Positions 1 through 8,812 are shown, counted from the first letter of the stretch. The stretch: 33,952 nucleotides of DNA from an uncultured Acetatifactor sp. (GCA_947625475.1 CANQOL010000036.1:1-33952), one strand, 5' to 3'. Notes: generated by a model not told the origin, from the letters alone. Numbers and translations are program-made.

Positions 1-41
1 GCAATACATAAAAATAAATTTGACAAAAAAAATAAGCCTGA

Positions 42-248
42 TAAGGCTTTCCAGAGATTGGGGTGTTAAAAACCCGGGTGGACGGCAAAACCTACAGGAC
101 CGAGCATATCGTACTCACCCAGGGGGTGGAACGCATCCGTTTCGGATGGTGCCTTCAGAGAATTTGGGAGCTTTTTTCCCCGATCTGAGAAGGAACGACA
201 TATTTTTTCCTAAAAAATGCAATTCGTTCTTTGCGAATCGCATTTTTT
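42..248 (+). ncRNA. Candidate structured noncoding RNA, family not identified
   Basis: No convincing gene lies here; the open frame across it has no ribosome binding site. The sequence folds in several ways on the plus strand. An outer stem pairs about 51-63 with 178-190 (TTGGGG against CCCC plus AGA/TCT). Inside it, GGGTG at 76-80 pairs with CACCC at 116-120, CGA/TCG closes a small hairpin near 101-111, and CATCCG (134-139) pairs with CGGATG (143-148) across a TTT loop. A good -35 (TTGACA, 20-25) stands upstream with only a weak extended -10 near 39-47. A strong terminator closes the unit at 212-248. Multibranched RNAs of about 200 nt such as raiA, or 6S RNA, are possible, but I could not match either from memory. 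Confidence 0.5.
212..248 (+). terminator. Intrinsic terminator of the 5' RNA
   Basis: A 15-bp inverted repeat with one mismatch (212-226 against 234-248) has a 7-nt loop and ends in a run of six T. It closes the structured RNA candidate. The right arm overlaps the promoter of the decarboxylase operon. Confidence 0.75.
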
Positions 249-258
249 ATGTTATAAT
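231..258 (+). promoter_or_regulatory. Promoter of the decarboxylase operon
   Basis: TTGCGA at 231-236 and a perfect TATAAT at 253-258 are separated by 16 bp. The leader to the first start codon is about 85 nt and ends in a GGAGGG ribosome binding site. The -35 lies inside the preceding terminator hairpin. Confidence 0.65.
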
Positions 259-350
259 CCTTTAGACGTTAATCATGGGGGCTTTTGTAGAAATTTTCCT
301 CCCACTGAATCCGTTATCCTTTATCATCTATTATATATGGAGGGCTAAAC

Positions 351-1778
351 ATGAGTACTACTTCAAAAGCGAGTCAAAGAATCGAAGCTTTACTCGATGC
401 AAACAGTTTCGTTGAAATCGGTGCGCTCGTAACTGCCAGAGCTACAGATTTTGACCTGAAACAGACGCCGACGCCTTCGGACGGCGTGATCTGCGGCTAC
501 GGCCTGATCGGCGGCAGCCCCGTCTACGTGTACAGCCAGGACGCGTCCGTCTTAGGCGGCACCGTGGGCGAGATGCACGCCAAGAAGATCGCGGGTCTCT
601 ATGATCTGGCCATGAAGACAGGGGCGCCGGTGATCGGCCTGATCGACTCCGCGGGCCTGCGCCTGCAGGAGGCGGCCGACGCGCTGAACGCCTTCGGCGA
701 GATCTATCTGAAGCAGACCCTGGCTTCCGGCGTGATCCCCCAGATCACCGCTGTCTTCGGGACCTGCGGCGGCGGGCTTTCCCTGTTCCCTGCGCTGACC
801 GATTTTACCTTTATGGAGGAAAAGGCCAGGCTCTTTGTGAACGCGCCCAATGCCCTGGAGGGCAATGTGATCACCAAGAACGACACCTCCGGCGCGGCGT
901 TCCAGACGAAGGAGAGCGGCATCGTGGATGTGGCGGCTCCCGAGGGCGAGCTGATCGCCTCCATCCGCGAGTTGGTCGGATTCCTGCCCGCCAACAATGA
1001 CGTGGATTTGAGCTATGAAGAGTGCCAGGACGATCTCAACCGGGTGAATCCGGAGATCGCGGGCTGCGCGGGGGATACCTCCGTGGCTCTGTCCATTCTG
1101 GCGGACGGGAACCGTTTCTTTGAGGTGAAGGCGGACTACGCCCCGGATATGGTGACCGGCTTTATCAAGCTGGACGGCAGCACCGTAGGGTGCGTGGCCA
1201 ACCGCTGCGAGATCTGCGACGGGGAGGGCAAGGTGGTCAAAAAGATGGACGCTGTGCTGACCCCTCAGGGCTGTGAGAAGGCGGCGGATTTTGTCAATTT
1301 CTGCGACGCCTTCCAGATCCCCGTGCTGACCCTGACCAATGTGAAGGGCTATGAGGCCACTGTGGACTCGGAGAAGCGCATTGCCGCGGCGGCGGCCCGG
1401 CTGACCTACGCCTTTGCCAACGCCACCGTTCCCAAGGTGAATGTGATTGTGGGCAAGGCCTTCGGCACCGCCTACTCGGTGATGAACTCCAAGGCCGCCG
1501 GCGCGGACCTGACCCTGGCCTGGCCTGCCGCCCAGATCGGCGCCATGGACGCCAAGCTGGCAGCCAAAATCATGTACGAGGGGCAGGGCGCGGATGTGAT
1601 CGACCGGAAAGCGGCGGAGTACGAGGCCCTGCAGAACAGCGCCCTGGGCGCGGCCAGAAGAGGCTATGTGGATCAGATCGTGGAGCCCGGGGATACCAGG
1701 AAATATGTGATCGGGGCCTTTGAGATGCTCTTTTCCAAGGCCGAGGACAGACCGGCAAAGAAACACGGGACCGTGTAG
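351..1778 (+). CDS. Acyl-CoA-type biotin-dependent carboxyltransferase (MmdA/PccB family)
   Basis: This is a 475-residue carboxyltransferase of the crotonase fold. It moves a carboxyl group between biotin and an acyl-CoA such as methylmalonyl-CoA or a relative. The N half has family features around residues 90-140 (GAPVIGLIDSAGLRLQEA, then GTCGGGLSLFPAL with the glycine-rich oxyanion turn). The C half holds the second domain (TLTNVKGYEATVDSE, then KAFGTAYSVMNSKAAGADLTLAWP). At 475 residues it is shorter than the usual roughly 510. The start follows GGAGGG with normal spacing. It heads an operon with a biotin carrier, OadB and OadA, so it is part of a decarboxylase or transcarboxylase and not a free acyl-CoA carboxylase. 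The substrate cannot be fixed from sequence; methylmalonyl-CoA, malonyl-CoA and glutaconyl-CoA are all possible. Confidence 0.8.
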   Translation: MSTTSKASQRIEALLDANSFVEIGALVTARATDFDLKQTPTPSDGVICGYGLIGGSPVYVYSQDASVLGGTVGEMHAKKIAGLYDLAMKTGAPVIGLIDSAGLRLQEAADALNAFGEIYLKQTLASGVIPQITAVFGTCGGGLSLFPALTDFTFMEEKARLFVNAPNALEGNVITKNDTSGAAFQTKESGIVDVAAPEGELIASIRELVGFLPANNDVDLSYEECQDDLNRVNPEIAGCAGDTSVALSILADGNRFFEVKADYAPDMVTGFIKLDGSTVGCVANRCEICDGEGKVVKKMDAVLTPQGCEKAADFVNFCDAFQIPVLTLTNVKGYEATVDSEKRIAAAAARLTYAFANATVPKVNVIVGKAFGTAYSVMNSKAAGADLTLAWPAAQIGAMDAKLAAKIMYEGQGADVIDRKAAEYEALQNSALGAARRGYVDQIVEPGDTRKYVIGAFEMLFSKAEDRPAKKHGTV

Positions 1779-1794
1779 AAAGGATGATGCAAGT

Positions 1795-2586
1795 ATGAAG
1801 AAATTATTAGCTTTGTTCTGCATGCTTACCTGTCTCTTCGGACTGACGGCCTGCGGCGGGGAGGAGGGCTATACCGAGTTTGAGCAGCAGAAGCTGGACT
1901 ACGCAAAGCAGGCGGCGGCCCAGCAGTTCATCCCCTTTCTCTCCCAGTTTGCGGACGATGTAAGGGCGGGTGCCTTTGACGAGAACACCGCCGAGGAGAT
2001 TGAGTATGTGCTGGCCCAGCAGTCCCAGCTGAATGTGGACGGCAATGCCTTTAAGTCCGCCGTATCCTCCTTCCACTCCACCATGCAGGAGATCGGCGCC
2101 ATCACGGACGTGGGGGAGGCCACAGCGGAGTTTGACGGAAGCACCATCGTGGTCAATGTGGATGTGACCTGCGAGAAGGGGAAGGCCACCGCGGAGGTGA
2201 TCCTCTCCAACGACATTTTCCTGGAGCTTGAGTCTGCCGCCCTGAACAAGGTCTCCGGCATCGGCGAGCTCATGGGGAAGGCGGCCCTGAATACCCTGAT
2301 CGGGATGGGGACCGTGTTTATCGTGCTGATCCTGATCAGCCTCATCATCTCCGCCATGGGGATCATTCCCAAGCTCCAGGCCAAGGCGGAGGCCAAAAAG
2401 AAGGCGGCGCTTCCTGCCGCGCCCACGCCGGAGATCCCGGCAGCCGCCCCGGCAGAGCCGGAGGTCCAGGAGAGCGACGACTTAGAGCTGGTGGCGGTGA
2501 TTGCAGCTGCCATCGCGGCCAGCCAGGGGGCACAGGCCACCGACGGATTTGTAGTGAGAAGCATCCGCAGAGCGGGTAAAAGATAG
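1795..2586 (+). CDS. Lipoprotein-OadG fusion, gamma-type subunit of the sodium-pumping decarboxylase
   Basis: The protein has 263 residues. It begins with a lipoprotein signal (lysines, hydrophobic stretch, LTAC lipobox with Cys near residue 20). An acidic extracytoplasmic domain of about 140 residues follows. Then comes one membrane segment (TLIGMGTVFIVLILISLIIS) and an alanine/proline-rich cytoplasmic tail ending in the OadG-like block VAVIAAAIAASQG. Classical OadG is under 100 residues, with one membrane helix and a short tail that anchors the complex. Here an outer domain has been added, which may contact a cell-surface partner or shape the beta subunit. The start at 1795 is chosen for the signal peptide and the AAAGGA site 10 nt upstream. 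It sits 16 nt after the carboxyltransferase and 26 nt before the biotin carrier. Confidence 0.75.
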   Translation: MKKLLALFCMLTCLFGLTACGGEEGYTEFEQQKLDYAKQAAAQQFIPFLSQFADDVRAGAFDENTAEEIEYVLAQQSQLNVDGNAFKSAVSSFHSTMQEIGAITDVGEATAEFDGSTIVVNVDVTCEKGKATAEVILSNDIFLELESAALNKVSGIGELMGKAALNTLIGMGTVFIVLILISLIISAMGIIPKLQAKAEAKKKAALPAAPTPEIPAAAPAEPEVQESDDLELVAVIAAAIAASQGAQATDGFVVRSIRRAGKR

Positions 2587-2612
2587 AACAGAATAAAATG
2601 GAGGAAAGAAAA

Positions 2613-2993
2613 ATGAAAAATTATACCATCACTGTGAATGGCAATGTATATGACGTAGTAGTGGAGGAGGGCGCCTCCTCTGGCGCGGCTCCCGTGAAGG
2701 CTCCCGCAGCCCCCAAGGCGGCTCCCAAGGCAGCCCCCGCGGCTCCCGCGGCAGCTCCCGCTTCCTCCGGCGCGGCCGGCAGCGTGAGGATCGAGGCAGG
2801 CGCGGCAGGCAAGGTGTTTAAGATCGAGGCCAAGGCGGGCCAGGCTGTGAAGGCCGGCGACGCTGTGGTGATTCTGGAGGCCATGAAGATGGAGATCCCT
2901 GTGGTGGCACCTAAGGACGGCACCATCGTCAGCATCGACGCGGCAGTGGGTGATCCTGTTGAGGCGGGCGCTCTGCTTGCCACCATGAACTAG
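2613..2993 (+). CDS. Biotin carboxyl carrier protein of the decarboxylase
   Basis: A 126-residue biotinyl domain protein. Residues 1-20 resemble the N-terminus of oxaloacetate decarboxylase/transcarboxylase carriers. A flexible Ala/Pro/Lys hinge covers about 25-55. The biotinyl fold follows, with EAMKMEIPV; Lys92 is the predicted biotinylated residue. It carries CO2 between the two carboxyltransferases of the operon and the OadB pump. I chose the ATG at 2613, preceded by GGAGGAAAG, over an in-frame ATG at 2598 that would lie at or before that site. A ligase such as BirA must be encoded elsewhere. Confidence 0.88.
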   Translation: MKNYTITVNGNVYDVVVEEGASSGAAPVKAPAAPKAAPKAAPAAPAAAPASSGAAGSVRIEAGAAGKVFKIEAKAGQAVKAGDAVVILEAMKMEIPVVAPKDGTIVSIDAAVGDPVEAGALLATMN

Positions 2994-3041
2994 GCCGGGA
3001 TGAGAATTTCCCAACAATGAATCACAACAGGAGGTCAACAA

Positions 3042-4193
3042 ATGGATTATATCTTAAACACGCTGGATAACCTGATCCATCAGACTGCGTTTTTCAACCT
3101 CACCTGGGGGAATTACGTGATGATCGCGGTTGCCTGCGTCTTCCTTTACCTGGCTATCGCCAAGGGCTTTGAGCCTCTGCTCTTAACCCCCATAGCCTTC
3201 GGTATGCTGCTGGTGAACATCTACCCGGACATCATGCTCCACGCGGAGGAATCCGCCAACGGCGTGGGCGGGCTGCTGTATTACTTCTATATTCTGGACG
3301 AGTGGGCGATCCTTCCCTCCCTGATCTTCATGGGGGTGGGCGCCATGACGGACTTCGGTCCCCTGATCGCCAACCCCAAGAGCTTCCTTCTGGGGGCGGC
3401 GGCACAGTTCGGTATCTTTGCGGCTTACTTTGGAGCTATTTTCCTGGGCTTCAATGACAAGGCGGCCGCGGCCATCTCCATCATCGGGGGCGCCGACGGG
3501 CCCACCTCCATTTTCCTGGCGGGCAAGCTGGGGCAGACGGCCATCCTGGGCCCTATCGCGGTGGCGGCTTACTCCTATATGTCCCTGGTGCCCATTATCC
3601 AGCCTCCCATCATGAAGCTGCTGACCACGGAGAAGGAGAGAAAGATCAAGATGGGACAGCTCCGCCCCGTCTCCAAGCTGGAGAGGATCCTGTTCCCCAT
3701 TATCGTCACCATCGTGGTGTGCCTGATCCTTCCCACCACCGCTCCCCTGGTAGGGATGCTGATGCTGGGCAACCTGTTCAGGGAGTCCGGCGTGGTGCGC
3801 CAGCTCACTGACACCGCTTCCAACGCCCTGATGTATATCGTGGTGATCCTGCTGGGTACCTCCGTGGGAGCTACCACCAGCGCGGAGGCCTTCCTGAACT
3901 GGGATACCATCTTCATCGTGATCCTGGGACTGGTCGCCTTCATGTTCGGCACGGCGGCGGGTGTGCTCTTCGGCAAGCTCATGTGTATTGCCACCAAGGG
4001 CAAGGTGAACCCGCTGATCGGCTCCGCCGGTGTGTCCGCCGTTCCCATGGCGGCCCGTGTGTCCCAGAAGGTGGGCGCCGAGGCGGATCCCACCAACTTC
4101 CTTCTGATGCATGCCATGGGCCCCAATGTGGCGGGCGTCATCGGAACCGCCGTGGCGGCCGGGACCTTTATGGCAATCTTCGGAGTATTTTGA
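3042..4193 (+). CDS. Sodium-translocating decarboxylase beta subunit
   Basis: A 383-residue polytopic membrane protein of the OadB/MmdB/GcdB family. It decarboxylates carboxybiotin and exports Na+. It contains [12 protein letters not shown]; the Asp (residue 152) matches the family's essential membrane Asp. Conserved C-terminal blocks are [16 protein letters not shown] and [18 protein letters not shown]. The length is normal, and the start follows AGGAGG with good spacing. Its place between the biotin carrier and OadA completes a pump able to couple decarboxylation to a sodium gradient. Confidence 0.9.
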   Translation: MDYILNTLDNLIHQTAFFNLTWGNYVMIAVACVFLYLAIAKGFEPLLLTPIAFGMLLVNIYPDIMLHAEESANGVGGLLYYFYILDEWAILPSLIFMGVGAMTDFGPLIANPKSFLLGAAAQFGIFAAYFGAIFLGFNDKAAAAISIIGGADGPTSIFLAGKLGQTAILGPIAVAAYSYMSLVPIIQPPIMKLLTTEKERKIKMGQLRPVSKLERILFPIIVTIVVCLILPTTAPLVGMLMLGNLFRESGVVRQLTDTASNALMYIVVILLGTSVGATTSAEAFLNWDTIFIVILGLVAFMFGTAAGVLFGKLMCIATKGKVNPLIGSAGVSAVPMAARVSQKVGAEADPTNFLLMHAMGPNVAGVIGTAVAAGTFMAIFGVF

Positions 4194-4237
4194 GCGGCAG
4201 AATCATTTTCAATATTCATATAGTGGAGGAAACGTAA

Positions 4238-5665
4238 ATGTCAGAACAAGTTAAAAAACCGATTCAAATTACGGAAACCATTCTGCGTGACGCCCATCAG
4301 TCCCTGATCGCCACCAGAATGCCCACCGACTTTATGCTTCCCATCCTGGATAAGATGGATCAGGTGGGATATCACTCCGTGGAGTGCTGGGGCGGCGCCA
4401 CCTTTGACGCTTCCCTGCGTTTCCTGAAGGAGGATCCCTGGGACAGACTCAGAAAGCTCAGGGACGGCTTCAAGAAGACCAAGCTGCAGATGCTTTTCCG
4501 GGGCCAGAATATCCTGGGCTACCGGCCCTACGCGGACGATGTGGTGGAGTACTTCGTACAGAAGTCCATCTCCAACGGCATCGATATCATCCGTATCTTT
4601 GACTGCTTCAACGATCTGCGCAACCTGCAGGCCGCGGTAAACGCGGTGAACAAGTACAAGGTGCAGGAGGGCAGAGGGGAGGCCCAGGTGGCCCTGTCCT
4701 ATACCCTGGGCGACGCCTACACGCTGGAGTACTGGATGAACACCGCCAAGAGGATCGAGGAGATGGGAGCCGATTCCATCTGTATCAAGGATATGGCGGG
4801 CCTGCTGGTGCCCTACAAGGCCACGGAGCTGGTGAGCGCCATGAAGAGCGCAACCAAGCTGCCCATCCAGCTGCACACCCACTACACCTCCGGCGTGGCC
4901 AGCATGACCTATTTAAAGGCCGTGGAGGCAGGGGTGGATGTGATCGACACCGCCATGAGCCCCTTCGCCATGGGGACCTCCCAGCCGGCCACCGAGGTGA
5001 TGGTGGAGACCTTCAAGGGAACCCCCTACGACACCGGCTTCGATCAGAACCTGCTGGCGGAGATTGCGGACTACTTCCGGCCCTACCGGGACGAGTGCCT
5101 GGCAAACGGCCTGCTCAATCCCAAGGTCATGGGCGTGGATATCAAGACCCTGCTCTACCAGGTGCCCGGCGGCATGCTCTCCAACATGGTGAGCCAGCTC
5201 AAGGAGCAGAACGCGGAGGACAAATACTACGATGTGCTGAAGGAGATCCCTCAGGTGAGAAAGGATCTGGGCGAGCCGCCTCTGGTGACCCCTTCCTCTC
5301 AGATCGTGGGAACCCAGGCCGTGTTCAACGTGCTCATGGGCGAGCGCTACAAGATGGCCACCAAGGAGACCAAGGCAGTCCTGCGGGGCGAGTATGGCCA
5401 GACCGTAAAGCCCATGAGCCAGGAGGTCATCGACAAGGTGATCCCCGGCGTGGAGCGGATCACCTGCCGGTATGCGGATCTTTTGGACAACGAGCTGGAT
5501 AAGCTGGAGAGCGAGATGAGAGAGTACAAGCAGCAGGACGAGGATGTGCTTTCCTACGCTCTGTTCCCTCAGGTGGCTATGGACTTCTTCAAGTACCGCC
5601 AGGCCCAGCAGGAGAAGGTGGATATGACCCAGGCGGATACCGCCAACGGGGCGTACCCCATATAA
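4238..5665 (+). CDS. Oxaloacetate decarboxylase alpha / pyruvate-type carboxyltransferase without biotin domain
   Basis: A 475-residue TIM-barrel carboxyltransferase, like OadA, PycB and the 5S subunit of transcarboxylase. ETILRDAHQS at the N-terminus supplies metal ligand Asp18. CIKDMAG holds the carbamylated Lys184, and LHTHYTSG holds ligands His213 and His215. The conserved carboxylase domain fills about 300-460. There is no C-terminal biotinyl domain, so it must use the separate carrier encoded upstream. It transfers a carboxyl group between oxaloacetate/pyruvate and biotin. Found together with an acyl-CoA carboxyltransferase, it allows either oxaloacetate decarboxylation or transcarboxylation between an acyl-CoA and pyruvate. 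It is the last gene of the operon. Confidence 0.87.
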   Translation: MSEQVKKPIQITETILRDAHQSLIATRMPTDFMLPILDKMDQVGYHSVECWGGATFDASLRFLKEDPWDRLRKLRDGFKKTKLQMLFRGQNILGYRPYADDVVEYFVQKSISNGIDIIRIFDCFNDLRNLQAAVNAVNKYKVQEGRGEAQVALSYTLGDAYTLEYWMNTAKRIEEMGADSICIKDMAGLLVPYKATELVSAMKSATKLPIQLHTHYTSGVASMTYLKAVEAGVDVIDTAMSPFAMGTSQPATEVMVETFKGTPYDTGFDQNLLAEIADYFRPYRDECLANGLLNPKVMGVDIKTLLYQVPGGMLSNMVSQLKEQNAEDKYYDVLKEIPQVRKDLGEPPLVTPSSQIVGTQAVFNVLMGERYKMATKETKAVLRGEYGQTVKPMSQEVIDKVIPGVERITCRYADLLDNELDKLESEMREYKQQDEDVLSYALFPQVAMDFFKYRQAQQEKVDMTQADTANGAYPI

Positions 5666-5689
5666 GGGCTTTTGGATAACAGACCAGAC

Positions 5690-5758
5690 AAAGGCAGAAG
5701 ACGGTGATCAGCAAAGGCCCGGCGCAGCCGGGCAGATCACCGGGGCTTCTGCCTTTTT
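5690..5758 (+). terminator. Very large intrinsic terminator after the decarboxylase operon
   Basis: Nested stems pair AAAGGCAGAAG (5690-5700) with CTTCTGCCTTT, then CGGTGATC with GATCACCG, then CCCGGC with GCCGGG. A T run follows. This should be a complete stop between operons. Confidence 0.9.
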
Positions 5759-5775
5759 GGGCGGTCAGGACCTTC

Positions 5776-5804
5776 TTGACAAGAAAAGGGAAAATCGGTA
5801 AGAT
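5776..5804 (+). promoter_or_regulatory. Promoter of the RpiR-flavoprotein-cmk-ispH-rpsA group
   Basis: A perfect TTGACA (5776-5781) and TAAGAT (5799-5804) are separated by 17 bp. It lies 58 bp before the regulator start and just after the previous operon's terminator. Confidence 0.75.
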
Positions 5805-5861
5805 TACACTGACGGGCAGGGCCGGGATCGGCCGGGGAGCGCCCGGAGCGGGAGAGAGAGG

Positions 5862-6782
5862 ATGGAAGCAGGAAGCAATGTATTGGACAGGATCCGGGAG
5901 AAATACGAGGGGATGAGCAAGAGCCACAAGAAGGCGGCCTCCTACATCCTGGAGAACTATGACCAGGCGGTATTTATGACGGCAGCCCGTCTGGGCAGCG
6001 CCCTGGGGATCAGCGAGTCCACGGTGGTCCGGTTTGCCGCCGCCATGGGCTATGAGGGGTATCCCCAGTTCCAGAAGGCCCTGGAGGAATGTGTGAAAAC
6101 CAAGCTCAGCAGCATCCAGAAGATGGACGCCAAGTACGGCCACAGCACCCAGTCCGAGATCCTGACCACTGTTCTGAACGCGGATATCGAGAAGATTCAG
6201 GACACCATCCGCAGCATGGATCCCATGGCCTTTGAGGCCGCGGTGGACATCATACTGAAGGCGGACCATGTTTACATTATGGGGCTTCGCAGCAATGAGC
6301 CCCTGGCGGCCTTCCTTCATTTTTACCTGAATATGATCCGCAGGAACGTGATCCTGCTGAGCACCACCAGCGTCAGCGAGACCTTCGAGCAGATGCTGCG
6401 GATCGACGAGAAGGACTGTTTCATCGGGATCAGCTTCCCCAGATATTCCATGAGGACTTTAAAGGCCATGGAGTTTGCCAACGACCGCAACGCCAAGGTG
6501 ATCGCGGTGACGGATTCCGCCCATTCTCCCATGAACCTGTATTCCTCCTGCAACCTGCTGGCCCGCAGCGATATGGTCTCCATTGTGGACTCCCTGGTGG
6601 CCCCCTTGAGCGTGATCAACGCCCTGGTGGTGGCCCTGTGCCTGAAATGTCCCAGGGAGGTGAAGGAAAATCTGGAGATGCTGGAGCAGGCATGGAACAA
6701 CTATCAGGTCTATTTAAACGATGAGATCAACTTCATTGACGACGAGCCCATCCTGAATTATTCTCTGCGAAAGGAAGAGTAG
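5862..6782 (+). CDS. MurR/RpiR family transcriptional regulator
   Basis: 306 residues. The N-terminal helix-turn-helix (about 1-80) includes KSHKKAASYILENYDQAVFMTAARLGSALGIS in overlapping blocks and ESTVVRFAAAMGYEGYPQFQ, typical of RpiR. The SIS sugar-isomerase domain fills about 120-270 (ADHVYIMGLRSNEPLAAFL, KVIAVTDSAHSPMN). Such proteins sense phosphosugars. No sugar gene is next to it, so its target is unclear; it may simply lead this housekeeping operon or control the decarboxylase operon upstream. The start at 5862 follows GGGAGAGAGAGG. Confidence 0.82.
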   Translation: MEAGSNVLDRIREKYEGMSKSHKKAASYILENYDQAVFMTAARLGSALGISESTVVRFAAAMGYEGYPQFQKALEECVKTKLSSIQKMDAKYGHSTQSEILTTVLNADIEKIQDTIRSMDPMAFEAAVDIILKADHVYIMGLRSNEPLAAFLHFYLNMIRRNVILLSTTSVSETFEQMLRIDEKDCFIGISFPRYSMRTLKAMEFANDRNAKVIAVTDSAHSPMNLYSSCNLLARSDMVSIVDSLVAPLSVINALVVALCLKCPREVKENLEMLEQAWNNYQVYLNDEINFIDDEPILNYSLRKEE

Positions 6783-6787
6783 GGGCT

Positions 6788-8137
6788 ATGGGAGAGCGCG
6801 GACAGAAAAGGCAGGGAGAGAGAAGCGCCGACGTCCTGGTGGTGGGCGGGGGAGCTTCAGGTATGATGGCGGCCATCGCCGCGGCCCATACACCCGGGAT
6901 CCGGGTGATCCTGTTGGAAAGAAACGAGAAGCTGGGGAAAAAGCTCTATCTGACGGGCAAGGGCCGGTGCAATCTGACCAATGGCTGCGAGGGGGAGGTT
7001 TTTTTCTCGAATGTGCTGACAAACAGCAAGTTTCTCTACAGCGCCTACCGTGCCTTTGACAACCGGGCGGTGATGGAGCTGGTGGAGAGGGCGGGCTGTC
7101 CCCTGAAGGTGGAGCGGGGGGAGAGGGTATTCCCGGTGAGCGATCACTCTTCCGATGTGATCCGGGCGCTGCGGGCGGAGCTGGATCAAAGGGGCGTCCA
7201 AGTGGTGCTGCAGTCCAGAGTGTGCCGGCTTCTGACTCAGGGCCCTCTGCCGGGGGAGGAAGGGCCCCGGGCGGCGGGAGTGGCCCTGGAGGACGGCGGA
7301 ACCTGGAAGAGCCCTCAGGTGATTCTGGCCACAGGCGGGCTCTCCTACCCCTCCACAGGCTCCACCGGGGACGGATACCGCTTTGCACAGGCCTGCGGGC
7401 ATCAGGTGACGCCCCGCACGCCGGCGCTGGTGCCTCTGACAGTGAGGGAGGGCTGGTGCCGGGAGCTCATGGGGCTGTCCCTGAAAAATGTGAGCCTCAC
7501 TCTGAAAAAGGGCTCCAGGGAGCTCTACAGCGGCTTCGGGGAGATGCTCTTTACCCACTTCGGGGTCAGCGGCCCCCTGGTTCTCACCGCCAGCAGCTAT
7601 TACGGGGCCGGCGGCGGAGGGCAGATGGGCCTGGAGCTGGATTTAAAGCCCGCCCTGACGGGGGAACAGCTGGATAAAAGGCTGCAGCGGGAGTTCGCCC
7701 AGGCGGGGAGCCGGCAGTTTTCCAACAGCCTGGGGGGCCTGTTTCCCCACAGGCTGATCCCGGTGATGGTGAGGCTCTCCGGGATCGAACCGGATAAGAG
7801 GGCGGGCGAGATCACCCGGACAGAGCGTCAGGCATTTGGGGAGATGATCAAGAGGCTTCCCCTCACGGTCACAGGGACCCGGGGCTACGAGGAAGCCGTC
7901 GTCACCCGGGGAGGGGTCGAGGTCCGGCAGGTCAGCCCCTCCACCATGGAGTCCAAGCTGGTCAGGGGCCTCTATTTTGCAGGAGAAATGCTGGATCTGG
8001 ACGCTTTGACGGGCGGATATAATCTGCAGATCGCCTGGTCTACCGGGTATCTGGCGGGCCGCAGCGCCGCCAGGAGGGCGGCGGAGGGATCTTCCGCCCG
8101 GAAAACAGAAAATAAGAGAGGAACTGGGAGAATATGA
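6788..8137 (+). CDS. FAD-dependent oxidoreductase, HI0933/BaiN-like
   Basis: 449 residues. The N-terminal FAD-binding Rossmann motif is VVGGGASGMMAAIAAA. LGKKLYLTGKGRCNLTN is the hallmark of the HI0933/YhiN family. ATGGLSYPSTGSTGDGY and the C-terminal GEMLDLDALTGGYNLQIAWSTG are also family signatures. The physiological substrate is generally unknown; the BaiN name comes from bile-acid work and should not be taken as function here. The gene starts 5 nt after the regulator and overlaps cmk by 4 nt (ATGA). Its place ahead of cmk is common in Clostridia. Confidence 0.85.
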   Translation: MGERGQKRQGERSADVLVVGGGASGMMAAIAAAHTPGIRVILLERNEKLGKKLYLTGKGRCNLTNGCEGEVFFSNVLTNSKFLYSAYRAFDNRAVMELVERAGCPLKVERGERVFPVSDHSSDVIRALRAELDQRGVQVVLQSRVCRLLTQGPLPGEEGPRAAGVALEDGGTWKSPQVILATGGLSYPSTGSTGDGYRFAQACGHQVTPRTPALVPLTVREGWCRELMGLSLKNVSLTLKKGSRELYSGFGEMLFTHFGVSGPLVLTASSYYGAGGGGQMGLELDLKPALTGEQLDKRLQREFAQAGSRQFSNSLGGLFPHRLIPVMVRLSGIEPDKRAGEITRTERQAFGEMIKRLPLTVTGTRGYEEAVVTRGGVEVRQVSPSTMESKLVRGLYFAGEMLDLDALTGGYNLQIAWSTGYLAGRSAARRAAEGSSARKTENKRGTGRI

Positions 8138-8793
8138 GCTACAATGTTGCAGTGGACGGCCCCGCGGGAGCCGGAAAGAGCACCATCGCCAGAGCGGCGG
8201 CGGCGAGACTGAATCTGATCTATGTGGATACCGGAGCCATGTACCGGGCCCTGACCCTGTATCTGATCCGGGAGGGCGTGGATCTGGAGGATGAGGCGGA
8301 GGTGATCCGCAGGAGCGGGGAGCCGGAGATCACCCTGGGCTATGAGCAGGGACGCCAGAAGGTCTATCTCAACGGGGAGGATGTGAGCGGCTCTATCCGC
8401 ACCGAGGAGGTGGGGATCGCCACCGCCAGGGTCAGCGCCCTGGGGCCTGTCCGGGAGGGGATTGTCGCCATGCAGAAAGCCCTGGCGGCCCGCAGCGACT
8501 GCATTATGGACGGACGGGACATCGGAACCTGTGTGCTGCCGGATGCGGATGTAAAGATCTATCTCACCGCCAGCAGCCAGGTGCGGGCGAAGCGCCGCTA
8601 CGATGAGCTCACCGCCAAGGGCCTGGCCTGCGATTACGATCAGATCAAGGCGGACATCGAGGCGAGAGACTATCAGGATATGCACCGTCAGGTATCGCCC
8701 CTGCGGCAGGCCGAGGACGCCGTCTTGGTGGACACCTCCCACATGACCATAGAGGAAGTGGTGGAAAAGCTCGTTTCCCTGTGCGGACGTTAG
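8134..8793 (+). CDS. cmk: (d)CMP kinase
   Basis: 219 residues. GPAGAGKST at residues 9-17 is the P-loop, YVDTGAMYRALTLYL is the CMP-binding block, and MDGRDIGTCVLPDADVKIYLTAS is the family signature. It phosphorylates CMP and dCMP for nucleotide recycling. The start codon overlaps the upstream stop in an ATGA junction, which implies translational coupling. Confidence 0.95.
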   Translation: MSYNVAVDGPAGAGKSTIARAAAARLNLIYVDTGAMYRALTLYLIREGVDLEDEAEVIRRSGEPEITLGYEQGRQKVYLNGEDVSGSIRTEEVGIATARVSALGPVREGIVAMQKALAARSDCIMDGRDIGTCVLPDADVKIYLTASSQVRAKRRYDELTAKGLACDYDQIKADIEARDYQDMHRQVSPLRQAEDAVLVDTSHMTIEEVVEKLVSLCGR

Positions 8794-8812
8794 AGGAAGG
8801 GGCGGAGCTGTC

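Noticed and set aside
120..180. AGGGGGTGGAACGC resembles the T-box AGGGTGGNACCGCG element
   Set aside because: The following bases do not complete the antiterminator, and the downstream genes are not amino-acid or tRNA synthetase genes.
20..265. 81-codon open frame at the window start
   Set aside because: No ribosome binding site, unnatural composition, and it crosses the structured RNA and its terminator.
552..1823. Long minus-strand frame opposite the first carboxyltransferase
   Set aside because: Shadow of a GC-rich gene; low-complexity His/Gly/Leu protein without a start site. The same holds for the long frames opposite thrC, rnfC, oadB and the kinase.
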